A stretch of DNA of 64,000 nt, from positions 87,289-151,288 of the forward strand of contig NZ_SORI01000007.1 in NCBI RefSeq assembly GCF_004366815.1, given 5' to 3'. Every line of letters begins with the position of its first letter. The first letter of the stretch is position 1. Shown here piece by piece: positions 1 through 7,430 of this stretch. A model generated the notes under the pieces. It saw only the letters and a list, made by a program, of their open reading frames with translations, had not been told where the DNA came from and made no database searches. A program made the translations under genes and the position numbers. Origin of the DNA: Aminivibrio pyruvatiphilus. Lineage in GTDB: Bacteria; Synergistota; Synergistia; Synergistales; Aminobacteriaceae.

Positions 1-35
1 CCTGACCTGAACGGTTCTGCGGCGGAAGCGATTAT

Positions 36-70
36 AAAAAAAGCGTCCCCCCCTGGGGGGCGCTTTTTTT
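36..70. terminator. bidirectional intrinsic terminator
   Basis: A run of A, a GC-rich stem (GCG, CCCCCC / GGGGGG, CGC) with a two- to three-base loop, then seven T. The A and T runs flank the stem on both sides, so it can work in either direction. It probably ends a gene lying left of the window; bases 1-35 hold no recognisable coding sequence. Confidence 0.85.
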
Positions 71-147
71 AGGGAATCCGTTTTTCAAAGGACAGGATTC
101 GCCGCCCGCCTTCATTTTACGCGGCGCTCCAGGGATTCCTTTGTTGG

Positions 148-190
148 AAAAACCCCGGCAAGGGACCCGCAGGGGTGATTATCGGGGTTT
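148..190 (-). terminator. terminator after the small coiled-coil gene
   Basis: AAACCCCG at 181-190 (read on the minus strand) pairs with CGGGGTTTTT at 148-157. It lies five bases beyond the stop codon of the 195-485 gene and ends in a T run on the minus strand. Confidence 0.7.
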
Positions 191-194
191 CCAT

Positions 195-485
195 TTATTT
201 CCCGGTTGTGAGGACAGCATTGTTCACGGCAGTCTTCAGCTCGCTCCATAATTCCTCGGACGCGTCGTCGATATTCTCCCAGGCCTCGTCTCCAGCTTCG
301 AAAAGCTCATTCAGTCGCTCTCTCGTCTCTCCTATTTTCTTTTCAAGATCACGTATTTCCTTGGGACTCCCGGCAGCCGAATGTGCGTTCTTCTCCTTCA
401 ATTCCTTTAATTTTAACAGTGCGTGAGCAAAACCCAATTGAGCCTGTATTTTACGTCTGTAGGCTGCCTTTGTAATTGCATACAT
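195..485 (-). CDS. small coiled-coil stress-type protein, copy 1
   Basis: A 96-residue soluble, highly charged helical protein starting MYAITKAAYRRK. The ATG at 485 is chosen because AGGAG lies about nine bases upstream; a longer reading to 671 has no such support. The body is a heptad-like coiled coil (KLKELKEKN... EIRDLEKKIGETRERLNELFEAG) followed by DEAWENIDDASEELWSEL. This layout, and its closeness in length and pattern to the neighbour at 800-1090, resembles the sll1863-type stress-response protein family. Function in that family is not established; membrane or stress association is only inferred from the neighbouring small membrane proteins. It has its own terminator downstream. The two copies look like an old tandem duplication. 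Confidence 0.72.
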   Translation of the reverse strand: MYAITKAAYRRKIQAQLGFAHALLKLKELKEKNAHSAAGSPKEIRDLEKKIGETRERLNELFEAGDEAWENIDDASEELWSELKTAVNNAVLTTGK

Positions 486-718
486 TGCGCCATCTCCTCT
501 TATCGCTTCCCAAGTCCTTTCCAGATTTTCCCGATACGCCTGAAACCGAGCCACCCTGACCGGGCATCCGATGTACCGGGATATTGTGATCGTTTTCCTG
601 TCTCCAAAAACGGAGGCACTCTCCTGGGCCGGAATAGTGTTCGACACCGCCGGAAAACAGCACGAAATCATATCCAGCCTTTTTTCTGTAACCCGGACCT
701 ATGGGACAGGAGAGGTCC
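486..718. other. leader region without a supported gene
   Basis: Between the two coiled-coil genes, apart from the terminator at 719-765, no reading frame has a ribosome site or recognisable product. It probably carries the 5' leader of the 195-485 gene; no convincing -35/-10 pair was found. Confidence 0.4.
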
Positions 719-765
719 GAAAAAAAACCTCGGCAAGCCCCCCGAGGAGGCGCCGGCCGAGGTTT
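719..765 (-). terminator. terminator after second coiled-coil gene
   Basis: AAACCTCGGC at 756-765 (minus strand) pairs with GCCGAGGTTT at 725-734 and is followed by an eight-base T run on the minus strand. It follows the stop of the 800-1090 gene by about 35 bases, so the first copy (195-485) is either reached by read-through or has its own promoter. Confidence 0.8.
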
Positions 766-799
766 CCTTATAACGTATCTTCTGAGATTTTCCTTTTAC

Positions 800-1090
800 T
801 TACTTATGAAACCTGGCGGCGGCATTGCTGACGGAAGTCTTCAAAGCGCTCCAGGCGTGGTCCGCACCCTCTTTGAAATCTGTCCAGGCGGTATCGTCAG
901 CCGCTGACAGTTCCTTTATCCTGGTCTTCGTGTTGCTCACGTTCTTTTCAAGATCCTGAATCTCTTTGGTGAATTCGATAGCCGCATCAGCCGAAGAAAT
1001 CTTTGCCTGAGCCTTCAGTTGATCCAATTGAGCCTGGGCCAGTTCCAGTTCCGCCTCGATCTTATTTTTATAGGCTTCCCTTGTACTCAC
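800..1090 (-). CDS. small coiled-coil stress-type protein, copy 2
   Basis: A 96-residue charged helical protein, a paralog of the 195-485 product: both share the pattern AYxxKIxAxL...KEIxDLEKxxxxTxxRxxEL...D. The GTG at 1090 gives MSTREAYKNKIEAEL, matches the paralog length exactly, and sits about nine bases after AGGGAG; the ATG at 1099 lies directly on that ribosome site and is less likely. It resembles the sll1863-type coiled-coil family (inference from pattern). The C-terminal DTAWTDFKEGADHAWSALK is amphipathic with regularly spaced Trp. It lies in a co-directional group with two small membrane proteins, suggesting an envelope-stress role. Confidence 0.72.
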   Translation of the reverse strand: MSTREAYKNKIEAELELAQAQLDQLKAQAKISSADAAIEFTKEIQDLEKNVSNTKTRIKELSAADDTAWTDFKEGADHAWSALKTSVSNAAARFHK

Positions 1091-1188
1091 ACCAATCATC
1101 TCCCTTTTTCGATGCCCTCTTTTTCAAAAAACGCACCTCTCCATCCGCCCCAAAGACATCATCTTGGAGGGTACTCAACATGCGGGGG

Positions 1189-1410
1189 TTAGAGAAATTT
1201 CCCTCCGAAGAACAGAGCCACGCCGCCGACAGCGATCGACGTCATGCTGATCCACACCGGGATGGAGACACTGCGATTCTCGTCCACAGATACTCCGATC
1301 GGTCCCAACTGGGCCTCATGGGTTGCCTGCGTATAGGTGAAACCTCCGTAGGCCAATCCCAGCACGCCGGCCACGATCAACAGTATTGCCAAAGTTTTCA
1401 TTATACCCAT
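1189..1410 (-). CDS. small two-helix membrane protein
   Basis: Seventy-three residues from the ATG at 1410, which has a near-perfect AAGGAGG seven bases upstream. Residues about 4-25 (MKTLAILLIVAGVLGLAYGG) and 52-72 form two membrane segments, separated by a polar stretch containing LGPIGVSVDENRSVSIP. Short proteins of this form (hydrophobic helix, a GPI-V-D loop ending in a proline, hydrophobic helix) are common uncharacterised bacterial membrane proteins, similar in shape to DUF3185-type products. It sits between the coiled-coil genes and the lmo0937-type gene and probably shares their promoter. Confidence 0.7.
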   Translation of the reverse strand: MGIMKTLAILLIVAGVLGLAYGGFTYTQATHEAQLGPIGVSVDENRSVSIPVWISMTSIAVGGVALFFGGKFL

Positions 1411-1498
1411 TTCACTTCCTCCTTCAGGAGAAAACCTTCGATTACGCTTTGAACGCCGGAACGACAGCATCATCGTTCGTGCGGAAGCGAACGAGCCG

Positions 1499-1648
1499 CT
1501 ATATAACCCTTCTGCCTTGAATCACGCGAATCACAATTACCACGGCTGCTATGACAAGGAGGGCATGTATCAGTCCCCCCATGGTGGTGGATGAGACCAT
1601 ACCCAGAATCCAGAGTACAATCAGTACAACAACAACTGTTTCAAGCAT
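1499..1648 (-). CDS. lmo0937-family small membrane protein
   Basis: Forty-nine residues: MLETVVVVLIVLWILGMVSS, then TMGGLIHALLVIAAVVIVIR, ending VIQGRRVI. Two membrane helices with the conserved TMGG-IH-LLVIA centre and QGRR end match the lmo0937 family of tiny membrane proteins, which is often annotated near stress genes; its biochemical role is unknown. The ATG at 1648 is preceded by GGGGAGA. It is the first gene after the promoter at 1753-1781. A small hairpin (CGTTCG / CGAACG, 1474-1493) lies between it and the next gene. Confidence 0.85.
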   Translation of the reverse strand: MLETVVVVLIVLWILGMVSSTTMGGLIHALLVIAAVVIVIRVIQGRRVI

Positions 1649-1752
1649 GTCTTTTCTCCCCTTTCCATCGAAAGCGTACGATACGTTCACGGGTTAATGC
1701 GACTTCCTTCGATAGCATTTGTCGGTTCAGTACGTTCGCTTCTAAGAAAATA

Positions 1753-1781
1753 ATTATACACTATTTAGAAAATAAAGTCAA
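1753..1781 (-). promoter_or_regulatory. sigma-70 promoter for the small stress-protein group
   Basis: On the minus strand TTGACT (1781-1776), 17 bases, TATAAT (1758-1753). It is the clearest consensus promoter in this part of the window and points at the lmo0937-type gene and the three genes after it. Confidence 0.8.
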
Positions 1782-1982
1782 GAATAATAAGTCAGTTGTG
1801 TTTAAATAAATAATTGACATTATATTTTTACTGTTGCGGCGAAAGTCCTTTGGGGAGGGATTTTGAAGGGGGTATCTTTATGGAGATTCATTTCATTGTC
1901 GGCCCTTTTTATGGGTCCGTCAATTCCGGGGACGGAAACAGCCGGAATTCACTCGCAGGACGGTGGCGCGGGCTCTTGAGTG
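1782..1982. other. AT-rich intergenic stretch, no supported gene
   Basis: Part of the 390-base gap 1649-2040. A TTGACA is present at 1814-1819 on the plus strand but has no matching -10 at 16-18 bases. A possible 38-codon frame (ATG at 1880) ends inside the following hairpin; it has a weak ribosome site (GAAGGGGG) and no recognisable product, so no gene is called. Confidence 0.4.
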
Positions 1983-2014
1983 AAAGGCTCCCCTGAAGAC
2001 AGGAGAGCCTTTTT
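1983..2014. terminator. hairpin/terminator after the beta-helix gene
   Basis: AAAGGCTC at 1983-1990 pairs with GAGCCTTT at 2005-2012, with T5 on the plus side and T3 on the minus side. It lies 27 bases beyond the stop of the 2041-3111 gene, so it most likely ends that minus-strand transcript, although the T run is better on the plus strand. Confidence 0.6.
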
Positions 2015-2040
2015 CTTCCGCGTTCGAGGTGCTCATTCCG

Positions 2041-3111
2041 TTACTTTTTCAGCAGCAGGAACCCCATGGGAATAAGAAGGAAAAGCATGGCGGGCGTCGG
2101 GATTCCCGCGGTGCATCCCCCTCCGCCGCCCGAGGGAGGAGCCGGGGTAGCAGGGTCGCTCGTCAGCCATGGATTATAGTCTACATAGGACGAGACCCTG
2201 TTGCCGGTACCGTTGGGGTTGTTGTAGTTCGGTGTCCCGGGAAGCGTTTTCTGGTCCCTGGGTCCGCTGGAGTGGCCCCACCAGTTTCCTCTTGAATCGA
2301 TCGTTTTCGTATCGCAGTACATACCGTACTGCGTGTTTCCGACGATGCTGTTCCCTTCGGCAGTAACCGAGGATGTTGTATCGTTCGCCACGTAGATGCC
2401 GTATTCCCCGTCCCTGACGATGTTGTCGTTAATGGAGACCGTTGACGAGAGGAACACGCCGATATCTATTCCCGTGCCCGATCCTTCGAAGGTGTTGCCG
2501 TCGATCCGGATCGTGCATTGAGACAATCTTTCAAGAAATACCCCGGTCGCGGAATTCTTCACGGTATTGCCGGTGAAGGAAAATGTGTTGTCCGTCATGT
2601 ACCCTACGCCTTCAATGCCCCAGACACCGTGGAAACCGTAGGAGGTGAAGCCATCGAGGGAATTGTTCTTGATCGTGACCGCGTTTGCAGGATTGCCGCC
2701 CGTGTGGACGATGCCCGATGCGTTCAGGACGGATCCGGGAGTGATGGAAAATCCGTCGATGGTAACTCCGAGGCTGGGGCCGATGAATATGGTCGCTCCA
2801 CCGTCGGGAATCGCCTCGGGTTTCAGACCGGAAAAGGCAGTTATCGACGATCCCCGAAGTACGGCTTTTCCCGGTCCGTCGATCGAGACGAGCGTGAGGT
2901 TATCAGTGGAAATATAGATACTTTCATTGTAGGTCCCTGTTCTCACCTGGATCACGTCACCCTGACCAGCCGCATTAACGGCTCCCTGGATCGTGGAGTA
3001 GGTGTCGGGAACCACCCTGTTCGCCGCATGGACACCCCCTACGAGAGTTAAAACAAACAGTGCGAGAGTCGCCGCGAAAAGCAAAAGCGTTCTTTTGGCA
3101 TATCGTTTCAT
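2041..3111 (-). CDS. secreted parallel beta-helix protein with Synerg-CTERM tail
   Basis: A 356-residue exported protein. The ATG at 3111 has AAGGAGGA nine bases upstream and begins a signal peptide (MKRYAKRTLLLFAATLALFVLTLVGGVHA). The mature part starts NRVVPDTYSTIQGAVNAAGQGD, the typical opening of right-handed parallel beta-helix (PbH1/NosD-like) proteins, and continues with repeated NT/GN-V turns such as IRIDGNTFEGSGTGI and VSINDNIVRDGEYGI. The end is a proline/glycine linker, GGGGGC, a hydrophobic stretch (PAMLFLLIPMGFLLL) and KK. That layout fits the Synerg-CTERM sorting signal known from Synergistota, in which the Cys is the likely processing or anchoring residue. It is the third gene of a secreted-protein group (with 3261-5027 and 5112-6173). 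The ligand is unknown; polysaccharide or surface binding is inference. Confidence 0.85.
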   Translation of the reverse strand: MKRYAKRTLLLFAATLALFVLTLVGGVHAANRVVPDTYSTIQGAVNAAGQGDVIQVRTGTYNESIYISTDNLTLVSIDGPGKAVLRGSSITAFSGLKPEAIPDGGATIFIGPSLGVTIDGFSITPGSVLNASGIVHTGGNPANAVTIKNNSLDGFTSYGFHGVWGIEGVGYMTDNTFSFTGNTVKNSATGVFLERLSQCTIRIDGNTFEGSGTGIDIGVFLSSTVSINDNIVRDGEYGIYVANDTTSSVTAEGNSIVGNTQYGMYCDTKTIDSRGNWWGHSSGPRDQKTLPGTPNYNNPNGTGNRVSSYVDYNPWLTSDPATPAPPSGGGGGCTAGIPTPAMLFLLIPMGFLLLKK

Positions 3112-3213
3112 GCCACACTCCTCCTTCTTTTTTCGGGAACCTCTGAAAAACCCCGTCTTCCCGGGCGCGATATCCTGTTGACCGGATAACGCCGGGATCC
3201 TTTCCCGTTTTTC

Positions 3214-3255
3214 AAAGCGGGAATGAAGAGCATTTGCTCTCCATCCCCGCTTTTT
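3214..3255. terminator. intercistronic hairpin
   Basis: AAAGCGGG and CCCGCTTTTT arms enclose an inner AGAGCA/TGCTCT stem. It lies six bases past the stop of the 3261-5027 gene. The T run is stronger on the plus strand, so on the minus strand it may act as a partial terminator or mRNA-stabilising hairpin before the beta-helix gene. Confidence 0.55.
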
Positions 3256-3260
3256 CACCG

Positions 3261-5027
3261 TCAGCTTGTCGCTGTAGTCACGGTGCCGTCGCTCCATGTC
3301 ACGGAGATTCTGAAGTTCGACGCGCCCTGGCGGAGGCTGCCGTTATCCTCCATGAACAGCTGGAGGTTGTGGTTGGGAGGAACCTCGAAAGATACGGATC
3401 CGTCGTAGTTGTTCAACAGTCCCTTCCCCCCTTTTCCGGGAAGAACCACGCCAAGAGCCCAGTTGCCGTTTCCGGGAACGGTGTCCCAGACGCCGGAGGC
3501 CGTGCCGATGCATTCAACCATAATCGCTTTCACTTGTCCCTTTCCCGTGATCTGAAACTCGAAGAGCCAGTCAAAGCTGCCGTCCGGTCCGATGCGCTCG
3601 CGAGCGCCGACGTAATCGCTGCTGGAGGCCCGTCTGGGACCGGAGAAGCGCACCTCTCTCCTGCCGTCCTGCCTCTCTCCCCGGGCCGGACGATCCGACC
3701 CGACCCGGCGGACGATCTCCCGTGAAAGCGTCCTTCCGTCGTCATACATCAGCGTTATGTGCGACACGACGTCGCGGTCGCCGAGAGAACCGTTGTCCTC
3801 TATCCAGAGGACGAGTTCGGTTTCCCTGGAAATGGAGATCAGGACTGATCCGTCGGACCGGTTCAGGATGGTGCCGTTCGGTTCCGTAACCCCGATGAGC
3901 CAGCGCCCGTTTCCGGGGATCGTGTCCCAGTGTCCGGCGGAACCGGAGGCGTTTTCGATTTTCATCCCCTTCAGAGTACCCGGGGTGCTCACCTTGAGAT
4001 CCACCTTCCAGTCGTTCGTGCCGTTGCCTCTCCTGTGTTCGTTATTACCTACCAGATCACGCGTACCGGAGCCGCTGAGAACCGCCGATCCGGAAAACGT
4101 CCCTTCCGAAGCACTCGCCCCTTCGGTTTCCACAACTCGTGCAGCAACGGCTCCATCCGAGAATGTGAAACTGACTTCAAAACGGGACTTCCCGTTCGCA
4201 ATGGCGCCGTTGTCCGTTACCAGCAGATCGAGAGCGGATTTTCCTCGAAGCTGTATATTTATGCTCCCGTCGGGCTTGTTCAGCACTTTATCGGACTGCA
4301 TGACAGCCACAAGCCATGAATTGCTGTTCGTAAAGGTGTCCCATTGTGCCGATTCCCCTTCGATACTTCGTACGGTCACTCCCGTGAGGGTTCCCGCCCC
4401 CTGGAGGACAACCTGCATGCCGTAATCCGCGGTGCCGTCGCCGCGAAGCCGCTTGTTGCGCCCCGTGAGATCTCTCGTTCCTTTTCCCGTCATTCGGGCG
4501 TACACAATTTCAACATCGCCGGCTGCCGGTGAAACTGCTTTTGCGGTGCCGGGAACCGAAATTGTGGAATGGCTTTCGGAACCGTCCACAAATCTCGCCG
4601 TGACGGTGAATTTCCCGCCCCTGGCGATCGATCCGTCGTCAGGGACAATGAGCGTAATTCCCATTCCCATAAGGAACGGCGTCAGGGACATTCCTCCGCT
4701 GCTCTCCGCTATCACTTTACCTCCGCTTTCCGTTACCTTTATTCCGGGGATGCCGTTGCCTGCGACGGTGTCCCAGGATGACCGACCATCCTCATACTGC
4801 AGAGAGATGCCGGAGAGAGCACCTCCGATTCCCGACAGATTGAGGGAAAACGATGCATCCGGGTTGCCGTCGGGGGTGGCATTTTCACCCGAACCGAGGA
4901 CATCTTCCGGTCCTATCCCGTGAAATGTAAAGTTCTGCACCTCTCCCATGGCGGCCCATCCGAACGACGCCGTCAGCAGAAGGAATAGAACCGAACCCAC
5001 CATGATGTGAATATATTTTTTTCTCAA
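3261..5027 (-). CDS. secreted protein with four tandem ~120-residue repeats
   Basis: 588 residues from a TTG at 5027, which has GGAG nine bases upstream; the in-frame ATG at 5003 lacks a ribosome site. A signal peptide (to about residue 26, SFGWAA) is followed by four copies of one module, at about 33-160, 178-300, 315-440 and 461-586. Each copy carries, in order, a G-D/N-G-x-x-D segment, WDT followed by (P/A)GNG or similar, a short loop, a conserved DNGS/DNGA, and a strand ending F-DG. Repeats 2 and 3 open with GTRDL-G-N. The family was not recognised; the strand-rich, Asp/Gly-loop pattern suggests a beta-sandwich that may bind metal, which is inference. It has no C-terminal anchor of its own and lies between the beta-propeller and the sorted beta-helix genes, so it may assemble with them at the cell surface. 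Confidence 0.8.
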   Translation of the reverse strand: MRKKYIHIMVGSVLFLLLTASFGWAAMGEVQNFTFHGIGPEDVLGSGENATPDGNPDASFSLNLSGIGGALSGISLQYEDGRSSWDTVAGNGIPGIKVTESGGKVIAESSGGMSLTPFLMGMGITLIVPDDGSIARGGKFTVTARFVDGSESHSTISVPGTAKAVSPAAGDVEIVYARMTGKGTRDLTGRNKRLRGDGTADYGMQVVLQGAGTLTGVTVRSIEGESAQWDTFTNSNSWLVAVMQSDKVLNKPDGSINIQLRGKSALDLLVTDNGAIANGKSRFEVSFTFSDGAVAARVVETEGASASEGTFSGSAVLSGSGTRDLVGNNEHRRGNGTNDWKVDLKVSTPGTLKGMKIENASGSAGHWDTIPGNGRWLIGVTEPNGTILNRSDGSVLISISRETELVLWIEDNGSLGDRDVVSHITLMYDDGRTLSREIVRRVGSDRPARGERQDGRREVRFSGPRRASSSDYVGARERIGPDGSFDWLFEFQITGKGQVKAIMVECIGTASGVWDTVPGNGNWALGVVLPGKGGKGLLNNYDGSVSFEVPPNHNLQLFMEDNGSLRQGASNFRISVTWSDGTVTTATS

Positions 5028-5111
5028 TTCTTCCAGCTCCTTTTTTCTCTTTGTTGCTGTTGTTTCAGGTATTTGCTGAGAATATGGCTATGCCGCCGAA
5101 CAGGGCGGAGT

Positions 5112-6173
5112 CTATTCGAATGCGTAGACTTTTCCGTCAAAACCGCCGAAATAGAGCACGCCGTCCACAACTACAGGATCCGACATAATCTCCCTGCCCG
5201 ATTCGAACTTCCATACTTCCCGCCCGCTTGCGGCGTCAAGGCCGTAAAAATTGCCTCCGTCGCTTCCAAAGAAAACTATTCCATCGTGCACCGCCGGTGT
5301 GGAGTGAATGCCCCCCGGAACGGCGAACTCCCAGATCCGGTTGCCAGAGGCTTTATCGAGAGCGATCATCTTTCCGTTTATCGTGCCGAAGAAAAGCCGC
5401 CCTCCGGCTGCCGCGGCGGACGTTGTAATGGATTCGCCCGCGTCAAATTTCCACTGGGGAACCACTCCCTTGATGAGTACGGCTTGAAGTGTGCCGTCCC
5501 AACTGCCGAAGTACACCACCCCATCGGATACTGCCGCGGCTGAACCTATTGCACCGCCGCTTCCGCCGCCCCACTCCCTGTGGCCGGTTTTCGCGCTCAG
5601 GGCGTGGAAGACGCCTTCGTACGCTCCGATGAAAACAAGGCCGTCGCTGTACGCCGGAGCGGATCGGAGCCCCCTGCCCGTGTCGTAGTTCCAGAGAAGA
5701 TCCCCCGTGCTGCCGCTGAGGGCATACACTTTGCCGTCGACGCTGTTAAAATAGACGCGCCCGTCGCCTGCCGCCGGGGATGACCATGATCCTCCCGGAG
5801 TGTTGGCTTCCTTCGGACTGTAGCGCCAGCGTTCGGTCCCGGAATTCACATCCAGGGCAAAAAAGGTTCCGTTCGTACCGCCGAAATAGACGGTTTTTTC
5901 GATGACTGCGGGCCGGCCTTTGATTGAAGCCCCCGTGTTGAATGACCACAGCGCCTTGCCCGAATTCTTGTCGAGGGCGTACAGTTTCCCGTTGTTGTCC
6001 CCTATAAGAAGAATGTTTCCTGCGACGATGGGGGACCCGGAGACGCTTGTTTCCGCGCCATAGACCCATTTCTGCACTCCCTGCCATGCCTGAGCCGGAG
6101 CGGAGCAAAGTAAACCGATGACCGCCGCCGCTAAAACCAACCCGTACATCGGGCGCCTTGTGACCTTCTTCAT
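5112..6173 (-). CDS. secreted PQQ-type beta-propeller repeat protein
   Basis: 353 residues from ATG at 6173 (GAGGTG eight bases upstream), with a signal peptide ending PAQA at about residue 29. The rest is a run of seven to eight blades, each with the pattern V-YFG-x-G-x-ALD-x-SG-x-xWxF, for example YFGGTNGTFFALDVNSG and LFFGTINGKMIALDKASG. This is the PQQ-binding-like (BamB/quinoprotein-type) propeller fold; enzyme ligands were not seen, so it is more likely a scaffold or binding protein than a dehydrogenase. It is probably the first gene of the secreted group that continues through 3261-5027 (85-base gap) and 2041-3111. Confidence 0.85.
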   Translation of the reverse strand: MKKVTRRPMYGLVLAAAVIGLLCSAPAQAWQGVQKWVYGAETSVSGSPIVAGNILLIGDNNGKLYALDKNSGKALWSFNTGASIKGRPAVIEKTVYFGGTNGTFFALDVNSGTERWRYSPKEANTPGGSWSSPAAGDGRVYFNSVDGKVYALSGSTGDLLWNYDTGRGLRSAPAYSDGLVFIGAYEGVFHALSAKTGHREWGGGSGGAIGSAAAVSDGVVYFGSWDGTLQAVLIKGVVPQWKFDAGESITTSAAAAGGRLFFGTINGKMIALDKASGNRIWEFAVPGGIHSTPAVHDGIVFFGSDGGNFYGLDAASGREVWKFESGREIMSDPVVVDGVLYFGGFDGKVYAFE

Positions 6174-6500
6174 GGTATCACCTCTTCCTTCATAAATTTC
6201 CAATATTCCTAAATTTCAGAACTACACTATAGCACGAAATTTAACTCTTGTATATCTTTATAATAGTAGAATGGTTTGTATATTTAATACTTATATTCAT
6301 TTTCTTTTGGTTCTGGTGTTGTTTTTGTCCTGAAATCCGACGTATTGGAGGTATTCCCGCTGGCCTTTTAATTCATTAAACAGCTCTCTGCAAGGCTTTC
6401 TTTAAAAATACGGAAAATAAAAAATTTTTAACTTCTTAATACTATGTTGTGGTATAATATGGAACGTGTCAGAGATTGAAAACGAATGGGGGCTTCACTG
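6174..6500. other. divergent AT-rich regulatory region
   Basis: About 330 bases, strikingly AT-rich compared with the neighbours, separating the minus-strand secreted group from the plus-strand SYLF gene. It must hold promoters for both. On the minus strand a TATAGT (6231-6226) is a possible -10 but no good -35 accompanies it. No gene is seen. Confidence 0.5.
6450..6458 (+). promoter_or_regulatory. extended -10 promoter for the SYLF gene
   Basis: TGG directly before TATAAT (6453-6458) forms an extended -10; the -35 is weak (TTAACT, 19 bases upstream). The start codon of the SYLF gene is about 40 bases on. Confidence 0.6.
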
Positions 6501-7202
6501 ATGAAACGTAACACAAGAATGTTTTTGGCGGCCGTTTTCTCGTTCGCGCTGATTTCCTGCGCCGGTTCCGCGGGCAGGGCTTTTGCTGCCGCACCGAAAG
6601 GGCTGATACAGGACTCGGTGACAATCCTGCGTGAGATGTCTGCGCAGGAGGATGCGGGAACAATGGGTGACCTTCTCCATCACGCCAGGGGCGTGGCGAT
6701 TTTTCCGTCCGTTCTCAAAGCGGCTTTTGTGTTCGGCGCCCAATACGGTGAAGGGCTGGTGCTCCGCCGCGACCCCGATACCGGCAAGTGGTTCGGACCT
6801 TCCTTCGCCTCGGTGACGGGTGTTTCCTACGGGCTGCAGATAGGCGCTCAGTCCATCTCTCTGGTTCTTGTGATCACCAACGACCCCGGTTTCAAAGGAT
6901 TTATGGAGAACAACGTAACCCTCGGAGGCGATATCGCAGTGGCCGCAGGCCCCGTGGGACGCAGGGGAGAGCTTGGAACCGACTATAAGTTCGACGCGTC
7001 GATTTACAGCTATTCCATGACAAAGGGATTGTTCGCCGGAATATCTCTCAAGGGAGCTGCCGTCGGAGTGAGCGACCAGACGAACGAAGCCTATTGGGGA
7101 AAGCCCATTACCGCCGAAGAAGCCTTAAACAGACCGGCTTCCTCCGCTGACATGCAGCCTCTTATCGCAGAACTGAACAAGCTGATCCGGGAAGCGAAGT
7201 AG
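6501..7202 (+). CDS. SYLF-domain (Ysc84-type) lipid-binding lipoprotein or secreted protein
   Basis: 233 residues starting MKRNTRMFLAAVF. The export signal contains LISC, a good lipobox, so the protein is probably a lipoprotein; cleavage after AFA is the alternative. The body matches the SYLF (formerly DUF500/Ysc84) domain: HHARGVAIFPSVLKAAFVFG, then a Gly-rich core (LGGDIAVAAGPVGRRGELGTD) and YSYSMTKGLFAGISLKGA, ending with the typical Y-G-K-ITAEEAL. Eukaryotic members bind phosphoinositides; bacterial roles are unclear, probably outer-membrane or stress related. The ATG at 6501 is preferred over 6486 because the signal peptide then begins correctly and GGGGG lies upstream. It is monocistronic, ended by the palindrome at 7208-7265. 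Confidence 0.88.
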   Translation: MKRNTRMFLAAVFSFALISCAGSAGRAFAAAPKGLIQDSVTILREMSAQEDAGTMGDLLHHARGVAIFPSVLKAAFVFGAQYGEGLVLRRDPDTGKWFGPSFASVTGVSYGLQIGAQSISLVLVITNDPGFKGFMENNVTLGGDIAVAAGPVGRRGELGTDYKFDASIYSYSMTKGLFAGISLKGAAVGVSDQTNEAYWGKPITAEEALNRPASSADMQPLIAELNKLIREAK

Positions 7203-7207
7203 TCTTT

Positions 7208-7265
7208 CGCGTACAACAAGACGGAGCCCGCCTCTTAAGAGGCGGGCTCCGTCTTGTTGTACGCG
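7208..7265. terminator. 58-bp perfect palindrome after the SYLF gene
   Basis: Twenty-nine bases (CGCGTACAACAAG... CCTCTT) are followed at once by their exact reverse complement, with no spacer. It starts five bases after the stop codon and is the only candidate terminator. There is no separate T run; the descending arm itself holds CTTGTTGT. A very similar design with the same ACAACAAG/CTTGTTGT ends is found at 56688-56725. Confidence 0.75.
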
Positions 7266-7391
7266 GTTGCCGGGAGGGAAGAATACCGGGCGGCTGTCCG
7301 TTTGGAGGGATTCGGGCCTTTTCCCTCCCGGCGGGCTTGGAGTACAATATCCTGCAGGCTGGCAGAATGCAGCCGGTACCTTTTTCCGGTT

Positions 7392-7409
7392 CCGGCACTG
7401 AAGTGCCGG
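7392..7409 (+). promoter_or_regulatory. hairpin just upstream of the kinase ribosome site
   Basis: CCGGCACT and AGTGCCGG form a perfect eight-base stem with a two-base loop, six bases before the AGAGGAGG of the hybrid kinase. It could be an operator or a translation-modulating structure; there is no T run, so it is not a terminator. Confidence 0.45.
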
Positions 7410-7430
7410 GTTTCCAGAGGAGGTCGGGCA

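Noticed and set aside
1..35. 3' end of a gene entering from the left
   Set aside because: Thirty-five bases before the terminator are too few to recognise a frame or product.
1814..1996. 60-codon plus-strand frame (with an inner 38-codon start) before a hairpin
   Set aside because: No promoter pair with correct spacing, a poor ribosome site, no recognisable product, and the hairpin is better explained as the end of the minus-strand beta-helix gene.
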